Positions 51,338 through 59,536 of a stretch of DNA of 64,000 nt are shown here, piece after piece; position 1 is the stretch's first letter, and every line of letters starts with the position of its first letter. Made by a program: the position numbers and the translations under genes. The stretch is from an uncultured Clostridia bacterium. Lineage in GTDB: Bacteria > Bacillota > Clostridia > Christensenellales > Aristaeellaceae. The stretch is taken from NCBI GenBank assembly GCA_934647235.1, contig CAKUFG010000004.1:1-64000 (forward strand). Direction: 5' to 3'. The notes beneath the pieces were generated by a model. That model did no database searches. It was not told the DNA's origin and saw only the letters and a list, made by a program, of their open reading frames with translations.

Positions 51338-51377
51338 CAAAACACGCCCGTTCCCGCTTGCGCAGGAACGGGCGTGT
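51338..51377 (-). terminator. Terminator of the sulfatase-importer operon
   Basis: ACACGCCCGTTCC (51342-51354) pairs perfectly with GGAACGGGCGTGT (51365-51377), followed on the minus strand by TTTT. Confidence 0.92.
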
Positions 51378-51392
51378 GTCGTTCAGGGATGA

Positions 51393-52946
51393 TTATTGGG
51401 GCGCGTGGATGTTTTCGTAAGCGGTATAGGCTTCAGCCACGATGTCGATGGCATCCTGCAGGCCCATGCCCCATACGTTTTCAACGAAGGTGTCAAAGTT
51501 ATCCAGCGGCTCGTCGCCGGTGATGAACTGCAGCACCTTTTCGTTGACGTAGATTTCCAGGTCGTTCATGATATCGTTCTTATCATTGAGCTGATCGGAG
51601 GTATAGGACAGGGTGGGCAGCACCAGGGTGTTGTCAACCAGGGGATCGTCGCCCCAGCGCAGGCGGATGCTCAGCGCGCCCTCGTTGGTCTTGAGCTCAG
51701 CGTGGCACACCACGTCGGGCTGGCGCAGCTTGGCCCACACATGCTGCTTGTAGTAGTAGCTGGTATTGGTGGCGCTCATGGTGGGGTTCTTGAGCATGTT
51801 GTCGTTGTACACCTTGTTGCCGTCGGCGTCCACATCGTAGTTTTCGCCCAGGATGCCCCAGTTGGCCAGGGTGGAGCCAGCCTCGGTGTAGCAGTAGTTC
51901 ATCCACTGCACGGCGGCTTCAATGTTCTTGCAGGTGGCGGTGATCACGCCGGTGCAGCGATAATCGCTGACCATGGAGTAGCCGGGCTTCATATAATCGT
52001 CCCAGTGCAGCTGCTGGCCCTCGGTCAGGCGCGGATAGGGAGCGGTCACAACGGTCTTGCCGTTGGCCACGCCGCGGTTATAGGCCGCCGCGCAGGAGTC
52101 AAAGTACATGCCCACCTTACCGGTGTCAAACAGGGTCTGGTTGTTCTTGGTGTTGCTGCCGATGAAGTCCTTGGAGATATAGCCCTTCTCGTACCAATCG
52201 TGCATCAGGGTCAGATAATCCTTGAAGGCAGGCTGCACCTGGCCGTAGAGGATGTTGCCCTCCGCGTCCTTGTAGAAGCCCTTCATCAGGTCGTACATGC
52301 CCAGGAACTGCGGCTCATAGCCGGTCTTGTCCAGGATGTAGGGGGTGACGCCATGGGCGAGCATCTTGGCAAACACGTCCTCCACGTCCGCCAGAGTGGT
52401 GGGGATGGCCGCGCCGATTTCGTCCAGGGTTTCCTGGGTCAGCAGCATGCGGCGATGCTGGGTATCGCCGGGCTCCTTGATGGTGTAGAAGGCGGCCACG
52501 CGGCCATCGCCATTGGAAACCTGACGCCAGATTTCATCGCCGGAGGTGATCAGCTGCCAGTAGTCGGGCGCATACTCGGGCAGATAGTCGGTCAGATCCA
52601 CAAAGTAGCCGTCCTCCAGGCCCTGGAAAACGCCGCCGTCATAGTAGTTGCCGCACATGATGATATCCGGCAGCTCCTTGCCCAGGAACAGCAGGTTCAT
52701 CGCTTCCTGCATACCGGAGGTAGCGGGATGGATGAAATTGATATGGATGCCCGTAGCCTTCTCCATTTCCTGAAAGAAGGGGGTCTCGTTGTAATCGGTC
52801 ACGTAGTTGGAGATGGAGTTGGCGCAGTACACCGTCAGGGTTACGTCCTTGCCCTGGGTGTCGATGGGGTAGCCCGCCGCCATAGCGCCAGTGCACAGGC
52901 ACAGCGTCAGCACGGCCAGCAGCAGCGCGGTCAGTTTGCGTTTCAT
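51393..52946 (-). CDS. ABC transporter substrate-binding protein, LplA-like
   Basis: A 517-residue solute-binding protein of the large, LplA-type class that serves complex saccharides. The signal peptide (MKRKLTALLLAVLTLCLC) ends at GAMA near residue 23, with no lipobox. The mature protein has SISNYVTDYNETPFFQEMEKATGIHINFIHPA and GKELPDIIMC, followed by many aromatic residues in the binding region (for example YYKQHVWAKLRQPD). Start ATG 52946 has AAGGAGGAACC upstream. It is the last gene of the operon, although binding proteins usually come first. The substrate is probably a sulfated glycan fragment, by context. Confidence 0.92.
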   Translation of the reverse strand: MKRKLTALLLAVLTLCLCTGAMAAGYPIDTQGKDVTLTVYCANSISNYVTDYNETPFFQEMEKATGIHINFIHPATSGMQEAMNLLFLGKELPDIIMCGNYYDGGVFQGLEDGYFVDLTDYLPEYAPDYWQLITSGDEIWRQVSNGDGRVAAFYTIKEPGDTQHRRMLLTQETLDEIGAAIPTTLADVEDVFAKMLAHGVTPYILDKTGYEPQFLGMYDLMKGFYKDAEGNILYGQVQPAFKDYLTLMHDWYEKGYISKDFIGSNTKNNQTLFDTGKVGMYFDSCAAAYNRGVANGKTVVTAPYPRLTEGQQLHWDDYMKPGYSMVSDYRCTGVITATCKNIEAAVQWMNYCYTEAGSTLANWGILGENYDVDADGNKVYNDNMLKNPTMSATNTSYYYKQHVWAKLRQPDVVCHAELKTNEGALSIRLRWGDDPLVDNTLVLPTLSYTSDQLNDKNDIMNDLEIYVNEKVLQFITGDEPLDNFDTFVENVWGMGLQDAIDIVAEAYTAYENIHAPQ

Positions 52947-52992
52947 GATTGGTTCCTCCTTATTTGATATTGCTTTGGTGAACGGTATCTCA

Positions 52993-53865
52993 TCACCCTT
53001 TGACAGAGCCCAGCATGACGCCCTTCATGAAGTATTTCTGTACAAAGGGATAGATGCAAAGAATGGGGACGGTAGCCACGATGATGGTGCAGTACTTGAT
53101 CAGCTCCTGCAGGTACTGCGCGTCCGCGTCGTCGGATATGCCGCCTGCCGCGTCGTTGATCAGGATCTCGCGCAGGATCATCTGCAGCGGCCACTTCTTG
53201 GAATCGCGCAGATAGATCATCGCCGGGAACCAGCTGTTCCACTGGCTTACCACGTAGAACAGGATGATGACAGCCATAGTGGCCTTGCTGACGGGAATGT
53301 AGATGCGATAAAGGATGACAAAGTCGTTTGCGCCGTCGATATAGGCCGATTCCCGCAAGGCTTCCGGCACGGCGGCAAAGGTGGTGCGCATCACGATCAT
53401 GTTGTAGGTGCTCACCGCCGTGGGCAGGATGATGGCCCAGGCCGTGTTGTACATGCCGTAAGCGCTGATGGTGAGGAAGTTTGGCACCATGCCGCCGCTG
53501 AAATACATGGTAAACACGAACAGGAAGATAATGGCCTTGCGGAAGGGATAGCCCTTGCAGGACAGGGCATACGCGCCCAGGGGGGTCAGCGTCATGCCCA
53601 CAATCAGGCTGCCCGCCACGTACAGCAGCGTATTGCGATAGCCGATGAGGATGTTGGGGTTGTTCATGACCACCTGATAGCCGCGCAGCGAAAACCCGGT
53701 GGGGAAGAACAGCGCGCCCGAGTGGGTGAGCAGCTTCATCGGATCGCTGAAGGAAGCGGCCAGGCAATACAGCATGGGATACAGGCACACAAAGCCCACC
53801 AGCGTTACCGCCGCGTAAATGAATACCAGCAGGATGATCTCCCCCGGCGTTTTTCTTTCTACCAT
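52993..53865 (-). CDS. ABC transporter permease, LplC-like
   Basis: A 290-residue permease with six membrane segments. The family blocks are GFVCLYPMLYCLAASFSDP, TFAAVPEALRESAYIDGANDFVILYRIYIPVSKATM (EAA loop) and VVSQWNSWFPAMIYL, and the C-terminus is MLGSVKG. Start ATG 53865; GGAGG lies nearby upstream. It pairs with the LplB-like permease 13 bases upstream. Confidence 0.92.
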   Translation of the reverse strand: MVERKTPGEIILLVFIYAAVTLVGFVCLYPMLYCLAASFSDPMKLLTHSGALFFPTGFSLRGYQVVMNNPNILIGYRNTLLYVAGSLIVGMTLTPLGAYALSCKGYPFRKAIIFLFVFTMYFSGGMVPNFLTISAYGMYNTAWAIILPTAVSTYNMIVMRTTFAAVPEALRESAYIDGANDFVILYRIYIPVSKATMAVIILFYVVSQWNSWFPAMIYLRDSKKWPLQMILREILINDAAGGISDDADAQYLQELIKYCTIIVATVPILCIYPFVQKYFMKGVMLGSVKG

Positions 53866-53878
53866 GCCTCTCCCCTCC

Positions 53879-54808
53879 TTACCACAGGCTGGTTTCGCTC
53901 AGGCGCGCGCTGATCTTATTGGCCGTAATCAGGAAGATCAGGTTGGCCACGGAGTTGAACACGCCCACGGCGCTGCCGTAGCTGTACTGCGTCTTTTCCA
54001 GGCCGTAGCGGTATACATAGGTGGAAATCAGATCGGCCTTTTCATACACGATGGGGCTGTACAGCAGAATGGTCTTTTCGTAGCCCTGGGTCATCAGGTT
54101 GCCGATACGCAGGATCAGCTGGATGATAATCACCGGCAGGATGGCAGGCAGGTTGACATGGATGATGCGGCGGATGCGCCCCGCGCCGTCGATGGCCGCG
54201 GCCTCATGCAGCGAAGCGTCCACACTGGACAGGGCGGACAGGTAAATGATGCTGTTCCAGCCGATGTTCTGCCAGATGTTGGATACCACGTACACCGTGC
54301 GGTAATGATCCAGGCTGGACAGCAGATTGACTCTTGTCCCGCCGAAGAAGGCGATGATATCGTTGATCAGGCCCGTGGTCAGGCAGAACTCGCGCAGCAG
54401 GCCGCACACCACCACCAGCGCCACAAAGTGCGGCATGTAGGATACGGTCTGGATGGTCTTTTTGTACCAGTTTTCCCGCATTTCGTTGATCATCAGCGCC
54501 AGCAGGATGGGCGCGGGGAAGCCGAAGAGCAGCAGCAGCAGGTTCAGCGTCAGGGTGTTGCGGATGACGCGCCAGGCATAAATGCCCGTGAGAAACTTGC
54601 GGAAGTTCTTCAGCCCCACCCAGTCGCTGCCCAGGATGCCCTTGGCCGGCTTGTAGTTTTCAAAGGCGATAGCCAGGCCGCCCATGGGCACATAGTGGAA
54701 CAGAATGTAGAAGATGATGACGGGCAGCAGCATCAGATAGATATTGCGGTAATGCCGCATGCGCCTGAGAAGGCCGGGCTTTTTCGCCGCAGCTGGCTGT
54801 ATGCTCAT
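53879..54808 (-). CDS. ABC transporter permease, LplB-like
   Basis: A 309-residue permease of the LplB type. Characteristic blocks: YLMLLPVIIFYILFHYVPMGGLAIAFENYKP, VSYMPHFVALVVVCGLL, and EAAAIDGAGRIRRIIHVNLPAILPVIIIQLILRIG (EAA loop). These transporters differ from simple CUT1 permeases by the YxPMGG motif and often import oligosaccharides. It overlaps the sulfatase stop by ATGA, so desulfation and import are tightly linked. No ATPase gene is present. Confidence 0.93.
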   Translation of the reverse strand: MSIQPAAAKKPGLLRRMRHYRNIYLMLLPVIIFYILFHYVPMGGLAIAFENYKPAKGILGSDWVGLKNFRKFLTGIYAWRVIRNTLTLNLLLLLFGFPAPILLALMINEMRENWYKKTIQTVSYMPHFVALVVVCGLLREFCLTTGLINDIIAFFGGTRVNLLSSLDHYRTVYVVSNIWQNIGWNSIIYLSALSSVDASLHEAAAIDGAGRIRRIIHVNLPAILPVIIIQLILRIGNLMTQGYEKTILLYSPIVYEKADLISTYVYRYGLEKTQYSYGSAVGVFNSVANLIFLITANKISARLSETSLW

Positions 54809-56304
54809 ATTTTCGTCTCCTTCTTCTTCTTGTATCGCGAGCTTTCCACCATGGTAAGGCCGGTGGAGTAATCCTTCTGCCGGTACTCGCCCGGCTCGTT
54901 TTCATACTGGCGGGTCCAGCCGTCCACCTCCCAATCGGCGGGCAGCTCGCGCCAGGGACGGCACTTCCACTGATAGCCGCGGAATGGATCGCGCGTGCGG
55001 TTCATCCAGTCCAGAATGCGATCATGCAGCTGATTGCGTACCTGCGCGTAGGCAGGATCGTCAATCAGGTTATTCAGGTTCCAGGGATCCTGCTGGATAT
55101 CGTACAATTCGTCCTGATCGGTCATATGCAGGGCCAGCTTATAGCGGTCGGTCACGATGGCGCGCATGGGCTGATAGCCGCCGAAGCCGTCGTGATCGCG
55201 CTCATAGCGGTTAAACTCCACAAAGGCGCTGCCCTCCGCGTCCGATTCGCCGTTCTGAAGCCCAGGCAGCAGGGATTTGCCCGTAAACGCGCCCGGCACC
55301 GGCAGGCCCATGTAATCCAGCACCGTGGCGGGCAGATCGGCATGGGATACCGTGTGATGGTACACCTCGCCCTGATGCAGGCCGGGGCCAGCGATAATCA
55401 GCGGCACGCGGGCGATTTCATCATACACCGCCGGGCCCTTATGGTTGAGCCCATGCGCGCCCACGCCTTCGCCGTGATCGGAGGTATACAGGATCACCGC
55501 GTCGGGCAGCAGCGCGTGCACGCGCGCGATCACGCGGCCAATTTCATCATCGATAAAGGAGTTGCAGCCCCACAGCATGGGCGCGCGGTTGGGCGAGGCC
55601 TGGCTGGCCGCCGCCTGGGCCCACAGCTTCTGATACATGGGCTTGTTTTCCAGCGTATCCTGCTGCGCCGGGGTCAGCTCAGGCTCATAATCCTGATACA
55701 TCCGCGCGTATTCGGGCGGACACAGCGAGGGGCCGTGCGGCTCGTCAAAGGAAACAGTGAGGAAGAAGTCGTCCTCCTGATGGTTCTGGATATAGCGCAG
55801 CGCGCGGTCGGCCACGCGATGGCCAAAGGTAAAATCCGCCGTGATGCCATCGCCCTCAAAGCAGGTGACCGCCTTGCGGGAGCGCAGACGATCCGCGTCG
55901 CTGTCCATCTCGTCCAGATAGCACTTCATATCGTACCAGTATTCGGGATCCCAGCCCTCGGGGCACACGCCGTTGCCGAAATAATCGCCGCCGTCCAGGT
56001 GCCACTTGCCAATGTAGGCGCAGCGCACGCCATGGCTGTTCAGGCGCTGGCCCAGGGTTTTCACATCCGCGCCCAGGGGCATGCAGTTGCCCCAGGAGCC
56101 GTTTTCGTGCGGGAACAGACCGGTAAACAAAAGCGAACGCGCCGGGCCGCAAACAGGCTGGGCCGAATAGGCATATTCATAGCGCACGCCCTGGGCGGCC
56201 AGCGCGTCCAGGTTGGGGGTGCGCATGGCGGGGTTTCCGTAGCAACCCAGCATATCATAGCGCGTGGTATCGGTCATAATCCAAACAAATTGCTTCTTGC
56301 TCAT
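54805..56304 (-). CDS. Cys-type sulfatase, cytoplasmic
   Basis: A 499-residue arylsulfatase-family hydrolase. The N-terminal metal motif is FVWIMTDTTRYDMLGCYG. The formylglycine site is C52-G-P-A-R within SAQPVCGPARSLLFTGL, a C-x-P-x-R motif that needs anSME activation (enzyme encoded at 4243). YIGKWHLDGGDYF and YTSDHGEGVGAHGLNHKGP give the remaining metal ligands. No signal peptide is present, so it acts in the cytoplasm. Start ATG 56304 with AAGGAG 13 bases upstream, a long spacing. First gene of the operon with the LplBC/LplA importer: sulfated saccharides would be imported and then desulfated. Confidence 0.94.
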   Translation of the reverse strand: MSKKQFVWIMTDTTRYDMLGCYGNPAMRTPNLDALAAQGVRYEYAYSAQPVCGPARSLLFTGLFPHENGSWGNCMPLGADVKTLGQRLNSHGVRCAYIGKWHLDGGDYFGNGVCPEGWDPEYWYDMKCYLDEMDSDADRLRSRKAVTCFEGDGITADFTFGHRVADRALRYIQNHQEDDFFLTVSFDEPHGPSLCPPEYARMYQDYEPELTPAQQDTLENKPMYQKLWAQAAASQASPNRAPMLWGCNSFIDDEIGRVIARVHALLPDAVILYTSDHGEGVGAHGLNHKGPAVYDEIARVPLIIAGPGLHQGEVYHHTVSHADLPATVLDYMGLPVPGAFTGKSLLPGLQNGESDAEGSAFVEFNRYERDHDGFGGYQPMRAIVTDRYKLALHMTDQDELYDIQQDPWNLNNLIDDPAYAQVRNQLHDRILDWMNRTRDPFRGYQWKCRPWRELPADWEVDGWTRQYENEPGEYRQKDYSTGLTMVESSRYKKKKETKI

Positions 56305-56332
56305 TAGAATTTATACGCTCCTTATAAATGTC

Positions 56333-56360
56333 AATATAGCAGAAAAAACAAATCTGTCAA
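56333..56360 (-). promoter_or_regulatory. Promoter of the sulfatase-importer operon
   Basis: Minus strand perfect TTGACA (56355-56360), 16-base spacer, TATATT (56333-56338). The 170 bases beyond (to 56530) are AT-rich and gene-free and probably hold the AraC binding sites; no site could be fixed. Confidence 0.65.
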
Positions 56361-56539
56361 GCCGGCGCAGATTCACCGTCCTGGCAGATTATCAGGGAAA
56401 TTTATGCATCGTGTTTGTATCAAACGTCCAAAAAATATTTATTTATATTGTATTTACCTTCTATAAAATTCGCCTTGTTTTTCCAGTTGTTCCATAAGTT
56501 AGCGTCGTAAAACAGCAGTATTGTGCAACTATTAAGCAG

Positions 56540-57412
56540 TTATGAATCATCCCCGGCGTCCTGATCGCGGTACTGCGTGGGCGTCATGCCCGTAGCCTTG
56601 CGGAACATCCGGCAAAAATACTGCGGGCTTTGAAAGCCGCACATAGCCGCCACCTCGCTTACGCCCAGCTTGCAGGTGCTCAAAAGCTCGCGCGCCATGT
56701 TCATGCGGATGTTGTTGAGGAACTTGAGCGGCGAGGTGTGATGGATCTCGGTGAACAAATGAATGTAACGCGAGGTACTCAGGTTAGCCTGCGCGGCCAG
56801 CTGCTCGTTTGTCCATTGCTGGCTGCAGTGCTGATACATCAGCGATACGCTCTCGTCGATGCGCTCATCGCGCCTGCGCAGCGCCACCTCGGTATGCTGG
56901 GTGCGCTTGCGCAGCATGTAATAGATCAGCTGCAGCGCCAGCGCCTTCACCATGCCCGCGTATTCGGCGTCCTTGCGCTGCATTTCCACCGTAATGGCCT
57001 GAAAATAGCCGTCCAGATGCTTGCTTGCGCCCACATGCAGGATGGGCTGATCCTCGTCAAACACAGGCTCGGCCAGCGTGCGCATGGCGCTGCCCGTGCA
57101 GTGCAGCCAGCTGACCAGGCAGCGCTGCGCCGGATCATAGCGATATCCGTGCGCCACATGCGGGCGAATCAGCACCATATCCCCGGCGGAGGCCGTCATC
57201 TCGTTGCCGTTGATGGTAAAATGAACGCTGCCGCTCTGGATATACAGCAGCTGATAATCCAGCCGCCCGCCAGGACGATCCATCGCGTATCCGGCCGGAT
57301 CGCCCGCCTCCATGGTGCGGTAACCGCAGCTGACGGGCAGCAGGTACGCCGTGTAATCCTCGCAGCCGTTGATGGGCCGCGTATCGCTCATCCAGCCAAA
57401 AGCGCGGTTCAT
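56540..57412 (-). CDS. AraC-family transcriptional regulator
   Basis: A 290-residue regulator. Residues about 45-130 are a cupin-type ligand-binding domain (DYQLLYIQSGSVHFTINGNEMTASAGDMVLIRPHVAHGY). The C-terminal about 100 residues hold the two HTH motifs, NEQLAAQANLSTSRYIHLF and VSEVAAMCGFQSPQYFCRMFRKATGMTPTQYR. Start ATG 57412 overlaps the Nudix stop by ATGA, with GGAGGAGAACCT as ribosome site. It precedes the sulfatase operon on the same strand and probably activates it in response to the imported sugar. Confidence 0.93.
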   Translation of the reverse strand: MNRAFGWMSDTRPINGCEDYTAYLLPVSCGYRTMEAGDPAGYAMDRPGGRLDYQLLYIQSGSVHFTINGNEMTASAGDMVLIRPHVAHGYRYDPAQRCLVSWLHCTGSAMRTLAEPVFDEDQPILHVGASKHLDGYFQAITVEMQRKDAEYAGMVKALALQLIYYMLRKRTQHTEVALRRRDERIDESVSLMYQHCSQQWTNEQLAAQANLSTSRYIHLFTEIHHTSPLKFLNNIRMNMARELLSTCKLGVSEVAAMCGFQSPQYFCRMFRKATGMTPTQYRDQDAGDDS

Positions 57413-57888
57413 AGGTTCTCCTCCATCTGCGCGGCGTACAAGCGCCCCGGATTGGCCTGAATGCTGTCATAATGCGCGGGCGTCAGCATGGCCGCCCCCT
57501 GCGCGGCGCGCGCAATCAGCCGCTTGGTCAGGTCGGGCACATCGGGGCTGGCCAGCGCCTCCGCCACAGGCAGCCACACCACCAGGTCGTTTTCATCCTG
57601 ATCGGAGCGCGCGTCGCCCGCCGCATAATCCGCCGCGAAAACCACATACCAGTCCTTGGCGTTGAAGCGCACGCCCAGGATGCCCCGCGGCTCCACGCGC
57701 ACGCCGGTTTCCTCATAGAATTCGCGGCGCAGCGCGTCCTCGGGGGCTTCGCCCATCTGCGCGTAACCGCCGGGGATAATCAACCGGCCCTTGCCCGCGC
57801 CATAGGTATGCCGCGCCAGCAGCACGCGCCCATCGCGCAGCACCACGCCGCCCACCGACTGGCACCAGTTGGTGTTGATCTCCGCCAT
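57409..57888 (-). CDS. Nudix hydrolase
   Basis: A 159-residue hydrolase of nucleoside-diphosphate-linked compounds. The Nudix box is complete: GGYAQMGEAPEDALRREF, then YEETGV, with catalytic Glu residues. The N-terminus NTNWCQSVGGVVLRDGRVLLARH is usual for the fold. Start ATG 57888 has AGGAGGCGC upstream; a longer start at 57942 is less likely. Overlaps the AraC gene start by four bases. Confidence 0.92.
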   Translation of the reverse strand: MAEINTNWCQSVGGVVLRDGRVLLARHTYGAGKGRLIIPGGYAQMGEAPEDALRREFYEETGVRVEPRGILGVRFNAKDWYVVFAADYAAGDARSDQDENDLVVWLPVAEALASPDVPDLTKRLIARAAQGAAMLTPAHYDSIQANPGRLYAAQMEENL

Positions 57889-57899
57889 TCTGCGCCTCC

Positions 57900-58376
57900 T
57901 TACTCGGTCAGATCGGCATATTTTGCCCCGATCACCGCGCACAGATCATCGGGCTGCAGCTCCACCTGCAGGCCACGCCGCCCCGCGCTGACGCAGATGG
58001 TATCAAACAGCTGCGCCGTCTCGTCAATGCAGGTAGGAAACAGCTTCTTCATGCCCAGCGGCGAGCAGCCGCCATGAATATAGCCCGTCAGGGGCAGCAG
58101 ATCCTTTTGCGGCAGCATGGCGATGTTCTTTTCTCCCACGGCGTGAGCGGCCTTTTTCAGGCTCAGTGTGCAGTTGACCGGCACATCGAACACATAATAC
58201 CGCCGCGACGCGCCCACTGTGACCAGCGTTTTGAACACGCGGTCAGGCTCTATGCCCGTCAGCGCGGCCACGGCCTCGCCGTCCACCGCGTCAGGATCAT
58301 AGCTGTGCGTTTGATGCGCCACCCCCTGCGCGTCCAGCAATCGCAGGGCGTTGGTTTTCTCCTCGGTTTTCTTCAA
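57900..58376 (-). CDS. ybaK: YbaK/EbsC-family Cys-tRNA(Pro) deacylase
   Basis: A 158-residue trans-editing protein that hydrolyses Cys-tRNA(Pro). Conserved features: SYDPDAVDGEAVAALTG, VFKTLVTVG with the active Lys region, VPVNCTLSLKKAAHAVGEKNIAML, and GYIHGGCSPLGMKKLFPT with the GGxSPxG loop. Start ATG 58376 lies in the stop of the preceding RDD gene (ATGA). It ends 11 bases before the Nudix gene. A translation-quality gene in this regulatory operon has no obvious link with sulfatase control. Confidence 0.93.
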   Translation of the reverse strand: MKKTEEKTNALRLLDAQGVAHQTHSYDPDAVDGEAVAALTGIEPDRVFKTLVTVGASRRYYVFDVPVNCTLSLKKAAHAVGEKNIAMLPQKDLLPLTGYIHGGCSPLGMKKLFPTCIDETAQLFDTICVSAGRRGLQVELQPDDLCAVIGAKYADLTE

Positions 58377-59536
58377 TGCGATTCGTCTCCAATCCCGATG
58401 CTCAGGGTAAAGTGCGCATGGTTTTCCGCACTGGCCGGCTTCAGGGTGAGCCCTGTGCCAGTCATCCCCTGATAGGTAACGTTATAGGCAATGCTCACGT
58501 CCCGATAATGATCTGTCTGCTCGCCTTCAGGACTGCGCCAGATTCGTGCAAACCGTCCGGCCTTCCACTGCCTGGCAATGCTCTCCGCCTTCACATAGCT
58601 TCCGCCACTGTTCGGCTGCGCGCGGACAATGCTCACCATGCCGTAGAACGCCTGGTTTTCAAAGCTGACCTCTGATACTGCGTGGTCACAGTTGAAGTAT
58701 TCGGCTTCCAGCTCCGCGCGCACAATGTACCCCTCTTCATCCAGGGCAAAGCGCCACTCCGGACGGTAAGCATGCTCGCCCTCGCGGTCAGTACCCTCCG
58801 AAGCGACGTCCTGCCAAGCGCCCGTTTCATCCAGCCGCCAGCTGCTTTTATCGCCATAATACCTGGCCAGCATGTTATAGTTGCGCGCAAACTGCGCCAC
58901 CGTCAGCCTGCCCCGGCAGGGCGGCAGCCCTTCGGCAAAGAAGACCAGAATGCTCAGCGAATAAACAACGATCCAGGCCCCTATGAGCGCCCAGCAGCGC
59001 CAGCGCTTTTGATCACGTATCAGGCAAACCAGCCCATTGTCCTTATCCCAGGCGCAGGTTTCTCCCTGTATGCAGCAGCGGCGGCCGTTTCTCCACGCGC
59101 ATACCCAGCGCAGGATCGGCGCGCCAAAGCCAAATCCACTCAAAAACCGCTTCCACGTGCGTGCAAGCGCCTGAGCATAGGTAGGGCGTTCGCCCGATTC
59201 CGTTTCAATATAGATGCCCATAATCGCCTTGCCCGGCGTGGCGCCAAAGCGATGCAGCAGCAAGGGCTCAAGCAAAAATTGCAGCAATGCCGCCGCATAG
59301 GTAAACAGCAGCCACAATCCCCACTCGTCATATCTGGACAGATTGACGCGAAGCGCCAGGCTCAACACCACGCGCCATATCAGCATGCAAAGGTTGATAT
59401 CCAAGAAGAAGGCAAACAGCCTGCGCCACGGCGTAAAGGCATAGCAGCGCTCTTCTGCCTGGCTGACAGCATGTTTTTGCCCCTGCGGCACATTCTGCGG
59501 GCGCATGTTGTTGGCTTTCTCCTCGTTTTTTCTCAA
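58373..59536 (-). CDS. RDD-family membrane protein without DNA-binding domain
   Basis: A 387-residue paralogue of the next protein's C-terminal part. The RDD signature is FTPWRRLFAFFLDINL (Arg, Asp) and LLLHRFGATPGKAIMGIYIETESGERPTYAQALARTWKRF. Further on, cysteine-rich patches (RCCIQGETCAWD) and a hydrophobic segment (ALIGAWIVVYSLSILVFF) precede LPPCRGRLTVAQFARNYNMLA and a likely extracytoplasmic domain. It has no MerR-type HTH. It overlaps both neighbours by ATGA. It may form a partner or competitor complex with the MerR fusion. Confidence 0.88.
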   Translation of the reverse strand: MRKNEEKANNMRPQNVPQGQKHAVSQAEERCYAFTPWRRLFAFFLDINLCMLIWRVVLSLALRVNLSRYDEWGLWLLFTYAAALLQFLLEPLLLHRFGATPGKAIMGIYIETESGERPTYAQALARTWKRFLSGFGFGAPILRWVCAWRNGRRCCIQGETCAWDKDNGLVCLIRDQKRWRCWALIGAWIVVYSLSILVFFAEGLPPCRGRLTVAQFARNYNMLARYYGDKSSWRLDETGAWQDVASEGTDREGEHAYRPEWRFALDEEGYIVRAELEAEYFNCDHAVSEVSFENQAFYGMVSIVRAQPNSGGSYVKAESIARQWKAGRFARIWRSPEGEQTDHYRDVSIAYNVTYQGMTGTGLTLKPASAENHAHFTLSIGIGDESH

